Source of the DNA: Tilletia caries
Taxonomy: Eukaryota > Basidiomycota > Exobasidiomycetes > Tilletiales > Tilletiaceae
DNA: 64,000 nt
NCBI GenBank assembly: GCA_032718865.1
Contig: JALUTQ010000005.1
Location: 2,294,001 to 2,358,000, forward strand
Direction of reading: 5' to 3'
Of the stretch, positions 31,576 through 43,292 are shown piece by piece. The notes beneath the pieces were generated by a model. It ran no database searches, had not been told where the DNA came from, and worked only from the letters and a program-made list of their open reading frames with translations. Made by a program: the position numbers and the translations under genes. The number at the start of each line of letters is the position of its first letter. Within the stretch, counting starts at the first letter, position 1.

Positions 31576-32173
31576 GCGAGCGAGTGTACTCTCGCCTGCG
31601 AATCTTTTCTTTCCCACATTACTCGTTCACTACGTGACGACCTTCGGCCGGGAGCTTCCCCTTCCTGTTTGGTTTCCCTCACAGCTCTCACCCGACGACC
31701 TCTTTCCAACGTCTCTTCCGCGCAGCAGCGTTCTTTCTTCCTTTCGGCCGGAGGTGTACATATAATATGATAGGGAGCTTGGCTTGACTGCATATACTTT
31801 TACTGCCCCAAGAATTGATGCTTGATGTAGCAATCGAAAGCTGCTGGAAGATTGATTCCTGAACTGGGGAAGGGTGGGACTAGAGAGAGGGCTTCCCTTC
31901 GACTTCGGCCGAAAGCCGAACGCAAACCATACGATCAGCTTCAGCGATCAGCCCGTCTGAAGCTGCGCGCTGCGCTGCTGAGAAGTTAGATCCGATCAGC
32001 GGTCAGCGCGGGCACCGGTCAGCCCGCAGTACTCACCAACATCTGGGAGAAGGAAGTAAGGATGACGGGAAGGCCTCTGTGTGTGTTGTGTAAGCTGTTT
32101 TACGTGGTCCTTGCTTTCGGGATACAGGACCGACGAAGTCATACACACTACTTATAGTAGTGGTGCGTGATTA
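31576..32173. other. Intergenic interval, no recognised gene
   Basis: It holds the 3' side of the oxidoreductase. A small inverted repeat (GCTTCAG...CTGAAGC) lies near 31937-31963, with GATCAGCGATCAGC-like words that also occur near 41070 and 40660. No ORF is supported. Confidence 0.5.
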
Positions 32174-32178
32174 GATCT

Positions 32179-32420
32179 TGTCGGAAATAGAGTGCCGCGC
32201 TCACTTGAAATCCTGCCGATCACTGGGGAAGGAAGAGGGGATGATCATTGAGAGCAGAGTTCAGCTGCTACCACACTCGTTTGCTTACCTTGACCATGTA
32301 GAGAACCCCCATCGTCAATCCACACTCGCTGTCATCCCTCAAGTACCAGGGCTGATTGAGTAGGTGTTGCACGTCCCCGCGCTAACAAGAAAAGCATAAG
32401 ATCAGACCGGATTTCTGACA
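32179..32420 (+). repeat. 5' LTR of the Copia element
   Basis: 242 bp, TG...CA ends; an upstream ATG of the gag frame overlaps its last base at 32420. Confidence 0.95.
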
Positions 32421-32461
32421 TGGTAGCTCCGCCTTCCGTGTACTCACCGCAGATACTCAAG

Positions 32462-34186
32462 ATGCCCCCCAAGAATACCAGCGAAGGAACCCCAGCCGAG
32501 GACACGTCCGGCTCCCGCGCGCGCTCCCCGCCTGAGCCGACCCTCGCCGACATCATGGCCGAGTTCCGCGCCATGCGTGAGGAGATGCGCCGCGAGCTGA
32601 AGGACGTTCGTGGAGCCCAGGACATTCTCGACTCCCACATCGGCGACATGTCCACCCGAGTCGGCATCATTGAGCGAGGTCGTGCGCCGCGCGCACCGAG
32701 TCCCGAAACGGTCCATCCGCCAGCACCCTACGGAGCTCCGCCGGTGGAATCGACCTTGTACTCGCAGGGCGCCCCGCAGCCCACCGTCGTCACCCGTGTG
32801 CTGCCTCCGCACCTCGAGGCGCTGGACTTCTCCACCTCCCGCGCTTACGTGCCGCCGAAAGTGGACTTTGCCGACCGCAGCCTCTCGCAGCGCCTTGTCG
32901 ACCCCGGTATGCCCGAGAGCGACCGCATCAAGCTGCTCGAGCTCGACTTCAACGAGCAGTCGGCCAAGGAAGACCGCAAGGCCGAGAACGACTCTCTCTG
33001 GCGTGCGGCATACGAAATCGTCCGGCGCGATAACCCCGACGCCAGCAAACTCGACCTCTACCGCAAGGTGAAGGCCATCGTCGACGAGCAGACGCTCAAG
33101 GCCGCCGTCGAAAATCGCCCGTCGCCCTCACGCAAGCACGATGGCCCAGAACGCATCATCAGCTACTCCGGCATCCAACGCATCACCCCGTTGGCCGAAG
33201 ATACGTACGACGCGTGGTCTAGCGACCTATGGGCCTACCTCAGCTCGAACCCGAAGGCACGCGCGATGCTCTTCGGTAATTCCCGTCTCGGCTACGATGC
33301 ACGATTGGACGAAGAGCTTGGTGGTCTGTTGGCGCTCACAGTCAACAATCACTACAAGAACACAACTCTCGGCGACCTGCGCAAGGAAGGAGAGACGCGT
33401 GGTACATACATCTTTGCCAAGCTCCAGGCAGATGTCAATCGAGACAGCGTGTCTCGACAGCGTCTCCTTCGCCAGAAGATGCTCCTCTTGGCCCAAAAGT
33501 CCGGCGAAAGCGTCCAAGACTACGCCGACCGTCTCCGGGCCATCATTGCCCAGCTCGGTAACATCGACAGCTCGCTCACCGAGCACGAGAAGGTCGAAGC
33601 CTTTCTCAGAGGTCTTCATCCCTCCTTCAACACGACCAGGGAGACGTTCGACACTACTCAGTTCGGCACTGGTCGTGTGTTCTCCCTCAACGAAGTAGTC
33701 TCACACCTGCTCACCATCGAGGAGAAGCGCAGCCTGCGCGTCATCACCACGTCGATGCAACCCCTCGCTCGCTTCGGTGCACGGCAAGCTACGATGGAGG
33801 CCGATGAGGAACAGGAGACAGGCGATGTCAACCTCGACACACTCACCGAGGATGAGGCCCACGCCTACGTCGCCAAGTTCTTCAACAACCGGTCGTCCCG
33901 CCCTCGCTTTGGCCCTCCGTCCGGTCACCCCCGGGAAGCCGAGTGGTTCGCAGGCGACTGCAACCTCTGCGGTAATCCGGGCCACCGAGCCGCCCACTGT
34001 CGTCTTCGGGCTCAGCTCTTAGATGGACAGGGCCCTGGACATAAATATGAGGCTCAGAGCATGAATAAAGGAGCGGTTGATGGTAAACAAGAGGCAGAAG
34101 CTAGAATTGCACGGGGAGAAGAGGAGATCGAGTTGAGCACGTTTGATGGCAAGTCTGTCAAGGTGCTTGGACCAAGTCTCAAATAG
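32462..34186 (+). CDS. gag: Copia Gag
   Basis: This is the structural protein that packages element RNA into cytoplasmic particles. I chose the ATG at 32462 (MPPKNTSEGTPAEDTS); an in-frame ATG at 32420 overlaps the LTR end. The 574 residues have a Pro/Ser-rich acidic N-terminus, a coiled-coil-like stretch (EFRAMREEMRRELKDVRG) and a helical UBN2-type capsid region (about 240-450). One zinc knuckle, CNLCGNPGHRAAHC, is near residue 505. The frame ends with TAG at 34184-34186, but the same frame remains open after it through protease and integrase, so the stop may be read through or spliced out. Confidence 0.9.
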   Translation: MPPKNTSEGTPAEDTSGSRARSPPEPTLADIMAEFRAMREEMRRELKDVRGAQDILDSHIGDMSTRVGIIERGRAPRAPSPETVHPPAPYGAPPVESTLYSQGAPQPTVVTRVLPPHLEALDFSTSRAYVPPKVDFADRSLSQRLVDPGMPESDRIKLLELDFNEQSAKEDRKAENDSLWRAAYEIVRRDNPDASKLDLYRKVKAIVDEQTLKAAVENRPSPSRKHDGPERIISYSGIQRITPLAEDTYDAWSSDLWAYLSSNPKARAMLFGNSRLGYDARLDEELGGLLALTVNNHYKNTTLGDLRKEGETRGTYIFAKLQADVNRDSVSRQRLLRQKMLLLAQKSGESVQDYADRLRAIIAQLGNIDSSLTEHEKVEAFLRGLHPSFNTTRETFDTTQFGTGRVFSLNEVVSHLLTIEEKRSLRVITTSMQPLARFGARQATMEADEEQETGDVNLDTLTEDEAHAYVAKFFNNRSSRPRFGPPSGHPREAEWFAGDCNLCGNPGHRAAHCRLRAQLLDGQGPGHKYEAQSMNKGAVDGKQEAEARIARGEEEIELSTFDGKSVKVLGPSLK

Positions 34187-36345
34187 GAACTCGAGGTGGC
34201 GGATGACGTGCTCTCGAGTCGTCAACCGCTGCCACCCGACAGGTCAATTCTGGCCAACAGTCCAGCCATCAAGAAGGGCTCGAGCATCCCACCGAGTCTA
34301 GGCTGTGACAGTTCCGAAGCTAGTGCGCAACCTGCAGCTGGCAACTGCAGTGTAGGGATATCTGGCCGGGTATCCGGCCGGGGTGACGCACATTGGGTGA
34401 GTCCTCCTCACCCACCTCTTCTTTGTCAGGATAGTGACCTTGCTCTGGATTCTGCTTCTACAGCGTTACATACGCAGCGGAGCGGACTCAGGCAAGGATG
34501 GGATGGGCATGGGCATGGACATGGGGAAGAAAGGTGGATCTTGGACAGTGGGGCTACACACCACATGACGGCGTCGACGTCCTTTGTTCAAGAGTCCGAC
34601 CGATCGGCACTTGACATGGTGGTACGAGTTGCCAATGGGAAGAGCGTGCCGGTGGTTCGTGCCGGGAATGTCGAGGCGATCTTGCGAGGTCAAGCACAAT
34701 CGTGTGCCGTACCTCTGAGCCACGTTCTTGTCGTTCCGGAGCTCGATGCGAATCTGCTCTCGACACATCAACTGGCTCGGCAGGGTTTCGTGACGGTCAT
34801 TACGGGGCTCTGCACGCTCCTCGTTGCTCCATCTGGGCGCGTCCTCGTTGCCCACGTCGACAAGGCAACTGGAGCGGCGTACTTCATGGTCCGTCCACGC
34901 CACCGTGATCCGTCAAGCGCTCAAGCATTGGTCGCCTCGGTGACTGCGGATGGTGCAGAGGAGGTCTCAACGTCAGCCGGATTGGATTGGAGAGTAGAGC
35001 TTTGGCATCGCCGGTACGGACACATCGGTCTCCTCAAGCTCATCGACCTTGTCAAGGCTGGTCTGTTGAGCGGCAAGGACGCGCCAACCGTCGGCAGCAT
35101 CAAGCGGTACCTGAAGGATCGTCCCGTCTGCGATGTTTGCGCGATAGCCAATCTACGCGCCGCACCATATCCAAGTCACAGCACCAGTCAGACCCGCTCT
35201 CGACTTGAGCTCGTTCACAGCGATCTCATCGGCCCATTCCTCGGTCATCCTTCGTTTGCATGGGTCCTCACCCTTGTAGACGACTTCACGCGCAAGACAT
35301 GGATCTACTGTCTACCAAATCGGACGGCAGAAACACTGCGTGTGACGTTGGATGCGTGGGCTGAGCAAGTCGAGGCCGCGACCAGTCAGCGACTGGTGAC
35401 TCTCCACACCGACAATGGCAAGGAGTTTGTTGCCAAGGAGCTTCAGGACTGGGCCAAGGCACGCGGGACGGCGTGGATATGGACCGCACCCTACTCTTCG
35501 TCGCAGAATGGGGTGGCAGAACGTCGGAACGGTCTACTCGAGGAGCGGATGCGAGCCATGCTGCGCGCTGCACGACTACCCCTCGGCTTCTGGCCGTATG
35601 CAGTCCAGTACGCTGCGTACGTACTCAACAGAACGCCAAGCAACACGCTGAAGGGGCAACTCCCGCAAGAGGTCTGGTCAGGGAAGCCGGCAAAACTCGA
35701 GGCTATCCGCACTTTCGGTTCACTCTGCTGGACGCTCATATATCCTCAGCAACGGACGGAAGGAAAGCTGTCGGCTCGAGGCCTTCGAGGGATCTTCCTC
35801 GGCATAGGAGAGGATCGCCGAGCGTGGCTGGTCTTCTGCCCATCGTCTCCCAGTAACTCTCTCCGATGGTCACGCTCTGTGGTCTTTGATGAGAGCAGGA
35901 CGTACGACCAGTCTCTGGCTTTGGAGGAGCCTAGGTCAGTACAACCTCGTGAGGACGATAGTGTGGAGATGTCGCTGGTTCCTCCGAAGGTGCGCGCGCG
36001 CGGCAAACGCATGAAGGGGCAGGCTTCAGCTGAGGAACCTTCTATTCCTATTGGAACTCCAAGCGACGAAGATCTTCGATTGCAGGAGTATGAAGTTGCT
36101 GGAGAAACACAAGTGCTAGAACCCCCGAGCGCCATTCTTCCGCCCCCAGATGAGGATGATCCGATGGACCTGATCGATTGGGAGCCAACGGTGGCGGACT
36201 TAAATGCGGAGTTATCGCACGACATGCAACTCCAAATTCGTCAGCTCGGAACACAGTGGGGTGATGATGCGTCAACACCATCCAGCATCATGAGCCTCGA
36301 CGATCCCGACGAAAGAGCTTCGGCGCAGCACAAGGCTCCTGGCTC
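34187..36345 (+). CDS. pol: Copia Pol, first part: protease and integrase
   Basis: The frame is the same as gag after the TAG codon. The aspartic protease motif is WILDSGATHHMTAS. The GAG-pre-integrase zinc domain follows (LWHRRYGHIGLLKLIDL, CDVCAIANL). The integrase catalytic core has HSDLIGP, FTRKTWIYCL, HTDNGKEFV and NGVAERRNG, supplying the D-D-E triad, and then the C-terminal FGSLCWTLIYPQQRT region. An acidic linker follows. The frame runs on to a stop at 36503-36505, but from about 36345 the coding sense passes to the next frame, where RT begins. A candidate intron inside its upstream edge (34083-34463, GTAAAC to CTTCTACAG, 381 nt) would remove the TAG without changing frame. Confidence 0.88.
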
Positions 36346-38213
36346 GGTTTGCCCACTGTTTGTCCGAGGAGCTGTTGGAGGAGGAGGTTGCAGAGGAAGA
36401 GAGGCGTACCGAAGTGGCCTATGCCACCACCAGGTCCGCTGCCGCTGTTCTCGGGATGGCGATAGTCTGGGCAGGTTCAGCGTCGGCGCAGGGCACCACT
36501 GCTGATGGTTTACCTCTCGAGCCTCAGAACCTCAAGCAAGCACAAGCGCGTCCACCCGCTGAATGGACGAAGTGGCAGGAGGCTATGCATGAGGAGATTG
36601 GGTCACTGAGGGAGATGGGGACATGGGAGCTGGTCGAGGCACCACCGAACCGGAACATTGTCGGATCACGGTGGGTGTTCAAGCTCAAAACGGATCGCGA
36701 TGGATTTGCGGCGCGGTATAAAGCTCGACTGGTGGCGCAGGGATTCACCCAACGAGAGGGCATCGACTTCTCGGATACCTTTGCGCCAGTAGCCAGGCTA
36801 GCAACCATTCGCCTCGTAATCTCGATTGCTCTTGCGCTTGACTTGAGCCTGGGCTCCATCGACATCAAGACGGCGTACCTCAATGGAAAGCTGTATGATG
36901 AGGTGTACATGCAGCAGCCGCCAGAGTACGACGATGGTACGGGCAGGGTCTGCTTACTCCGGAGAGCAATCTACGGCGTCAAGCAAGCAGGACGCGCCTG
37001 GTTCGACACGCTCAAGGCTCGTTTGCTTCTGGCCGGATACGAACAAGTGGGGAGTGAACCGTGCCTGTTCGTTCGATTCGGAGCCGGGGGATCGGTCATC
37101 CTTGCTGTCTACGTTGACGACATTGTCATCGCAGCACGCGGGCAGGAGGGAGTCGCCAAGGTCAAGGCCGAGTTTGCCTCGTGGTACAAGATCACGGACA
37201 ATGGTGGACTCTCGCACATTCTCGGCATGCGAGTGGACCATGACCCGAGGACGCGTACCGCCAAGCTCGGCCAGACAGCATACATCGATTTCCTGGTGCG
37301 AAAATACAAGATGGAGTCTGAGACGGCACTGCCAACGCCGATGACGGATGCCTCCCGGCAGCTTGGACCAAACCTCAGTGGACAAGCAAGTAAATCGGAA
37401 GTGCACGACTTCGCAGCGCTCATCGGTTGCCTGCTCTGGCTTGCACAAGGCACTCGTCCGGACATTGCTTTCCCTGTGGGGTACCTAGCTCGATTCATGA
37501 GCAACCCGAGCCCAGCACACTTCCTGGCGGCGAAGCGGATTCTGCGTTACCTGAAGGGTACGCGCACCAAAGGACTCCACTTCACCGGAACCGAGAAGGC
37601 GGCGATCAGCGGATGGTCCGACTCCGATCATGCCACTGACCATTCCACGCGACGAAGCGTGAGCGCCTACATCTTCAGGGTGTTCGGGAACATGGTTACT
37701 TGGCGATCGAAGCTGCAGGCGACTGTCTCGGTTTCCTCAACTGAAGCCGAGTACATAGCTCTGTCGGAAGCCTCTCGGGAGGCAAAGTGGCTCCGATCGG
37801 TCCTCACAGAGCTCGGCATCAAGCTTCGCCGTGCTACCGACATCCTCACCGACAACAAAGGTGCGGAGGCGATCTCAAAAGATCCTGGTCAACACGGGAA
37901 GACGAAACACATCGAGGTTCACCACCACCTTGTGCGGAAGCTCCAGGAGATGAAGGAGGTACTGGTGGGAAGAGTACACACGGACAGCAACCCTGCGGAC
38001 ATGCTCACGAAGGTGATGACCAGGGAGAAGCTCAGTCGGCTCGGTAGAATGGTTGGTTTCGGGGATCTGGGATCTGCTGAGGAGGGAGTACAGGTTGGAG
38101 AAGGAAGTTCGGCGGAGAAGGAGAAGGTGAACGCGTCAGGAGGGAGTGTCGGAAATAGAGTGCCGCGCTCACTTGAAATCCTGCCGATCACTGGGGGAAG
38201 GAAGAGGGGATGA
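36346..38213 (+). CDS. pol: Copia Pol, second part: reverse transcriptase and RNase H
   Basis: This part is in the +1 frame relative to integrase. RT motifs occur in order: ALWDLV-type start (TWELVEAPPNRNIVGSRWVF), YKARLVAQGFTQ, DTFAPVARL, DIKTAYLNG, YGVKQAGRAW and the polymerase box YVDDIVIA, all intact. RNase H follows with GWSDSDHATD, STEAEYIALSEA, DNKGAEAIS and KHIEVHHHLVRK. The C-terminus continues past the start of the 3' LTR (38147) to the stop at 38213. The overlap with the previous frame spans about 36310-36505. Whether the +1 step is programmed or a mutation cannot be settled here. Confidence 0.9.
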
Positions 38214-38389
38214 TCATTGAGAGCAGAGTTCAGCTGCTACCACACTCGTTTGCTTACCTTGACCATGTAGAGAACCCCCATCGTCAATCCACACTCGCTG
38301 TCATCCCTCAAGTACCAGGGCTGATTGAGTAGGTGTTGCACGTCCCCGCGCTAACAAGAAAAGCATAAGATCAGACCGGATTTCTGACA
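38147..38389 (+). repeat. 3' LTR of the Copia element
   Basis: 243 bp; one G longer than the 5' LTR in a G run, otherwise the same by eye. Followed by target duplication GATCT. Confidence 0.95.
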
Positions 38390-38394
38390 GATCT

Positions 38395-38799
38395 GAAGTC
38401 CGAAACTCAGGTCGACCTCCTCGACTACTACTATCTACTATCTGATTGTTTATGTACTCTCTCCACCGTCTGCAGGACTGCATGCAGACACCTCGCCCTT
38501 CACTGACTCAGTACTCAGTGTTCAACCCACTTCACATACATACAGTACCATCGCTGATCGCAGTCGGGATGTACACGGACCTAATAATAACATCGATGCT
38601 ACCCCGAAGAAGGTCGGGTCGATTCGAGGCTGACACATTCCTGCTGCAGATACCAGAGAAGACTTCCTATAAAGGGTCGCACCGTTTGCATGCTCACATC
38701 TTCTTCCTTCTCTCTCTTCATCCGAGCTCCCAGCATCTGTTTCCCTCACAGCCAGCTTCTTCACTCTCCACCCTATCCTACTGTCCGAGACACTTCACA
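38395..38799. other. Promoter and 5' UTR region of the MFS gene
   Basis: About 405 bp separate the Copia element from the transporter start. There is a pyrimidine-rich stretch (about 38690-38790) and a TATAAAG word at 38669. No other gene is visible. Confidence 0.5.
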
Positions 38800-40532
38800 A
38801 TGTCGTCCGCAACACAAGTCGTCGCCCCACCAGCGGGCACGGACTTCGAGAAGCAACCCTCGAGCCCATCAAGCCAATCCGGGTCCTTCAGCGATAAGAA
38901 GAAGCAGAGCTCGGAGGTGTCCCCATCCGCCGGAGAGTATCCGACCGGTATCAGGTTCACCCTCATCGTTCTGGCCTGCGCCTTGTTCATCTTCCTTGTC
39001 GCCCTCGACCAAACCATCGTTTCCACCGCCATCCCCGTCGTGACCAACCAGTTCAACAGCTTCTCGGACGTCGGATGGTATGGATCCGCATATCTGCTCA
39101 CGTCCACCGTCTTCCAACCGCTCTTCGGCAGGCTTTACACCAACTTCAGCGTCAAATGGGTGTATCTCAGCTGCTTCCTCATTTTTGAGGTCGGATCTCT
39201 CATCTGCGCTCTGGCAACGAACAGTCCCATGTTTATCGTTGGCCGAGCGATTGCCGGACTGGGCCTGGCCGGCGGTTACGCAGGAAGTCTGATCGTCGTC
39301 ACCTTGATTGCCCCGATCGAGATTCGTCCGTTGCTCACCAGTGGCATGGGTGTAGTCTACGGTGCCGGAGGCACCATCGGACCTATCATCGGAGGCGCCT
39401 TCACGAGCAAGGCCAGCTGGCGATGGTGCTTCTGGTTGAACCTATTCTTTCTCCCACCCGTTGCTCTTCTCATCGCCTTCTGCCTGCACCTACCAACTCG
39501 CAAACAAGAGCACACTCCACTGCAACGTTTGGCTCGCATCGACTGGCTGGGTACCGCCTTGATTCTCTGCTCGGTCATCTGCCTGCTCCTTGTCTGCCAG
39601 TGGGGCGGCATCACCTACGCCTGGGCCGATTCGCGCATCATCGGCCTTATTGTCGGCTCCGTCGTCATCGGACTCGCCTTCTGTGCCGACCAGGTCTACC
39701 AGGGTGAACGAGCGACGATCCCGCTCCGGATTCTCAAGAACCGTGCCGTCGGATTTGGCTCAATTATCAACTTCTGCGTCGGAGCGGCATACTTCTCCCT
39801 CCTCTACTTCCTGCCTATCTACTTTCAGTCGGTCCAGGGCAGCAGTGCGATTCGATCCGGTGTGCAGACCCTGCCTTTCATCGTGGGCGTCATCTTCAGC
39901 GTCATGGCCACGGGAATCATGGTCAACAAATTCGGTCTTTACATTCCCTACCTCATCGCCGGCACTGCTCTCCTGTCGATCGGCAGCGGTACGCTGTACC
40001 TGCTCAGGCCGGACTCTTCCCAAGCAACCTGGGTCGGCCTTCAGTTCCTCGCGGGTATCGGACCTGGTATGGCATGGAGTGAGTATTGGTCTTTCTCCTT
40101 TCTTTCATGCTGCATACGCAGGGATACTGACTTATCCACTCCTTACCTACTACAGTGCTTCCATTCATCGCCGCGTCAAGCGCTCTCGCCCCCGAAGACA
40201 TCGAGGTTGGCTCGGCCATTGTGATCTTCTTCCAGACACTCGGCGGCACCATCTTCGTCTCCGTCGCCCAGTCGGTGTTCCAGAACAAGTTCCTCGTCTA
40301 CCTCAAGGCCCTGCCCAACGTCGACGCCGCACAAGTCATCTCGCACGGCCTGTCCGCTTTCCGCGAGTTCACCAGTCCGGAGGATCTTCCTGCTGTGCTC
40401 AACGCTGCGAACCAGGCGATCAACAAGACCTACCTCATCTCGGCTGTGCTGGGCGCCCTTGCCTTCATCTCCGTCTTCGGGATGGAGCTTAACCGAAGGG
40501 TTCCCATCGGCGGAGCCAGCTTCGCCGCATGA
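38800..40532 (+). CDS. MFS multidrug-type exporter, 14-TM (DHA2) family
   Basis: This is a predicted plasma-membrane drug:proton antiporter. Two exons (38800-40078, 40156-40532; intron 77 nt) give 551 residues. A Ser-rich cytoplasmic N-tail of about 45 residues precedes the first membrane helix (FTLIVLACALFIFLVALDQT). The family motif LDQTIVSTAIPVV follows. FQPLFGRLYTNFSVKWVYL matches MFS motif A, GRAIAGLGLAGGYAGSL the next conserved helix, and GAGGTIGPIIGGAF motif C of exporters. Fourteen hydrophobic segments can be counted. The C-terminus ends GGASFAA. Similar proteins export toxins, siderophores or drugs; the substrate is not predictable. The ATG at 38800 follows CTTCACA. The Copia insertion ends 406 bp upstream and could alter expression. 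Confidence 0.9.
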
Positions 40533-41277
40533 GGTCGCCAACCCATCCAACTCCAGGACCCCTCACTCCTGTGTTCCGTCCGTCATCTCTCTTTCCATCT
40601 CTCTTCCAACAACCTCCTCGCATGCTGACGCCCGCTCTGGGGTACTGGACTCCGCCGGTTGATCAGCGATAGGAGCGACGAGACTCGAGCCCGGACTGCG
40701 CTCAAGAGGCTACAGCGCTGCTGTTTTATCCTTCATTGTACTTGATTAGGACACCATTGTGGTGTCTCCTCGACGCGCGCCGATTTGCTGCGCCACTACT
40801 TGCGCGGTTCTGGTCAATAGATTTTTTTTCTCTCTCTCTCGCAAGTACTTGCTATGTAAGTATCCAGCCTCTTCGCAAGAGGATCAAAAGGCTTCTATGA
40901 TTCATACCCACCCAAACGCCCATATCTCTCACGACCGTGATTCTTTGAAGCGTACTTTATATCCCACATTTCTTTCCGAAACGGCAAATTCTTTTACATA
41001 TACATCAATCACCCGTCTCGTCACTCTTTCACAGTGAAAATGGGGTGAGCATCAAGGGGAGACTGAATAGATCAGCGATCAGCCCGCTGGGCATGTTTGT
41101 TGATGTGTTCTGTTGCGTCTGTTGAGGGGGCGAGGGTTTGGGAACAGGTCGTTCTCCTTCGCCTCCGGTTGCGACCGACACACGACGAACAACCGGGCGG
41201 AGGAAAAAATTCCAAATCTCATTTTCCTCCAAGCCGTCCACCTCAGAGTCCTGCAAGAAACTCGTAAGCGGAAAGAA
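40533..41277. other. Intergenic interval, no recognised gene
   Basis: Contains the 3' side of the MFS gene and the upstream region of the F-box-like gene. A GATCAGCGATCAGCCCG word is at about 41070. No supported ORF. Confidence 0.5.
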
Positions 41278-43025
41278 ATGTCCTCGAAGGGAAAGGAGCG
41301 AGGGGCGAAGAGGGGCCTTGGACCCATCGACAGGCCGAATGTGAATGCGAAGCGGGCCAGGGTGGAAGGTGGCATCAACAACATTGGCCAAAGTTCAGCG
41401 ACATCTTCCTCCTCATCAGCCAAGAAGAGTCTTGGAAATCTTCCCAGCGAGGTAAGCCTCTAAGGAAGACGATGTTAAAGATTGAAAGATGGAGGCCCAC
41501 CATATCACTCATCCCTCCTTCTATCATCTTGAAGATCTTACATACGATCCTTATCCTTTCCGGTAATCCATCGTTGGTCACGGTCAATCGCCACTTCCAC
41601 GCCACCTTCACATATGCGCCCAACAATGTCCGAGCGGCCTACATTATCGCGAGACTGTGGCAGAGGATCAGAGCTGAGATTACGAGGTCCTCCTTGGAGC
41701 ATGTCGCGCGGCACGGCTCGCTGAGCCACGCGCGTCCGGGGAGGTACGGTAAAAAGAAGGACCTGTTGCCCCCTCGGATCGTCGATCCGCGCGACCTGGT
41801 CGGACGCGGTCCTCGGATCGAATGGAGCAGCGAAGATCTCGACGAAGGATCAAAATTTTCAGATTGTCTCCGGGACCCTCTCGGGTTCGCTTTGACTTTC
41901 CCCCTTTGCTCCAGTCCTGTCATCGATGCATTTGCGAAGATGCTGCATGATATTCCCGCCTTGAGCGAGATTGCGACGATGGCTTCTATCAATGGGCGGA
42001 TGCGGGTCAGAACTGTTCCTGCCCGTCTAGTCACTCGACTGGTGCCCCTGAAGCCGCAGTCGTCTGCTCAAGCCCGAGATGTCCCACGCCAACAACAGCA
42101 GACAGCATCATCATCGTCATCCTCCCCCTCCTCCTCGCGTCTTAACGACCTCGTATCGCAACTCGGACAAGGCCCCAAAGCGCCCAAGGAAGCTCTGCGG
42201 ACCTTTCTCCGCGTCCTCTTCTGGCATCTCTCCTCCCACGTCGAGATGTCACCCACCATTTCCAGCCCTGCAGACGTACCACTACCGCCGTCAATCACAA
42301 CGGAAACAAATACAAACGCAACGACTCCGCTCCTCGACATGTGTGCTGAGCCCTGCCTGCCGTGGATTTCGCGTTTCTCCATCCCGTCCGAGAACTCAGA
42401 CGCCGCGCTTCTTCAAGCCATCTCGACTCGGAACCTCTGGGCACTCCGACTCATTCGACGTTTCGAGCGCAGACCGATGCGGAACATCTCCCAGGATCAG
42501 TTCGACCTAGACTCGACCTTCGGGTGGGGGCAGTTGCAGATGAGGGAGGAAAACGACGACTCGGACCTGGTCCTAACTTATCTTGTCTCGACGGGTTGGG
42601 TGGATGGACTGCGATATGTGACTCAGGCGGAGACACCGGAAGAGGCTATGCTGGAGTCACGGGTCTGTAACGAGATTGCTAGGGTGCTGTTGGAGGAGGT
42701 CATCGATCCGGGCAATCCTGTGCTTATGGCGCATCAGCAGCAACAACAACAACAACGACAGATCTATTCGTCAACATCGGCACCCAATTCGACCTCCGAT
42801 CCAGCCCAAGCTCCCGCGACATCTCATTCCATCCTCTTCGCCCGGGCAGCCAGGCCTGTTGAGCCAGTCTTGCTCACCATTGCGGTCCGAGAGGGCAAGT
42901 TCGAAATTGTCGACTACCTGATGAAAGAGCACGGTCTCCTGCCCGACATGCAAACACTTCGCGCGTTGGAACGGGTCCGGAAGAGACGGGGACAAGGTGC
43001 GAGAGGGCCGATCCCTGGACGGTAG
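41278..43025 (+). CDS. F-box-like protein of unknown target
   Basis: Two exons (41278-41451, 41535-43025; intron 83 nt) give 554 residues. The join reads SLGNLPSE then ILHTILILSGNPSLVTVNRHF. That is an F-box-like pattern: LPxEIL, then a Leu-rich stretch and 'VNRHF' in place of 'VCKxW'. Such a domain would tie the protein to Skp1 in an SCF ubiquitin ligase. The rest is mostly helical with low-complexity Ser and Gln inserts (about 230-250 and 425-435). Near the C-terminus, VLLTIAVREGKFEIVDYLMKE looks like an ankyrin-type repeat. An upstream frame lacks a better ATG; MSSKGKERGAKRG is basic and could be a nuclear signal. It converges with ACR3, 267 bp apart. The F-box call is moderate. Confidence 0.65.
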
Positions 43026-43292
43026 GATCCCTGGACGGTAGGATCCCCAGCAGGTACTGGCTTTGCCGATTCCCTACTCGACTGTCGCTCATTTCCGAGC
43101 GCGTAAACCTATGCTTCAACACCAAACACACGGTTGCCTCCTGTATTAGATGAATGGTGACATTTTGACGCAAATAGATAATGCGCTCCTTTTTACATAT
43201 ACACGTCCATGTAGCATTTTTGACTGTTGGTTGTGACGCCCGAGTTGGCCCCAGGTCGGTCGGGAACATCGGTTCTATACGCGCCCTCCTCT

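Larger units (their letters stand above)
32179..38389 (+). mobile_element. Complete Ty1/Copia retrotransposon
   Basis: The element is 6211 bp. LTRs at 32179-32420 and 38147-38389 start TGTCGGAAAT, end TTTCTGACA and differ by a single G insertion. The flanking 5-bp duplication is GATCT (32174-32178 and 38390-38394). The sequence after the 5' LTR starts TGGTAGCTCC, a plausible primer-binding site. The purine tract AGGAGGGAG precedes the 3' LTR. The order gag, protease, integrase, RT, RNase H defines Copia. Near-identical LTRs mean recent insertion. It lies 406 bp upstream of the MFS transporter start. Confidence 0.97.

Noticed and set aside
36347..36393. 47-nt intron (GTTTGC to TTGCAG) joining Copia integrase and RT
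   Set aside because: It does not bring the two frames into register.
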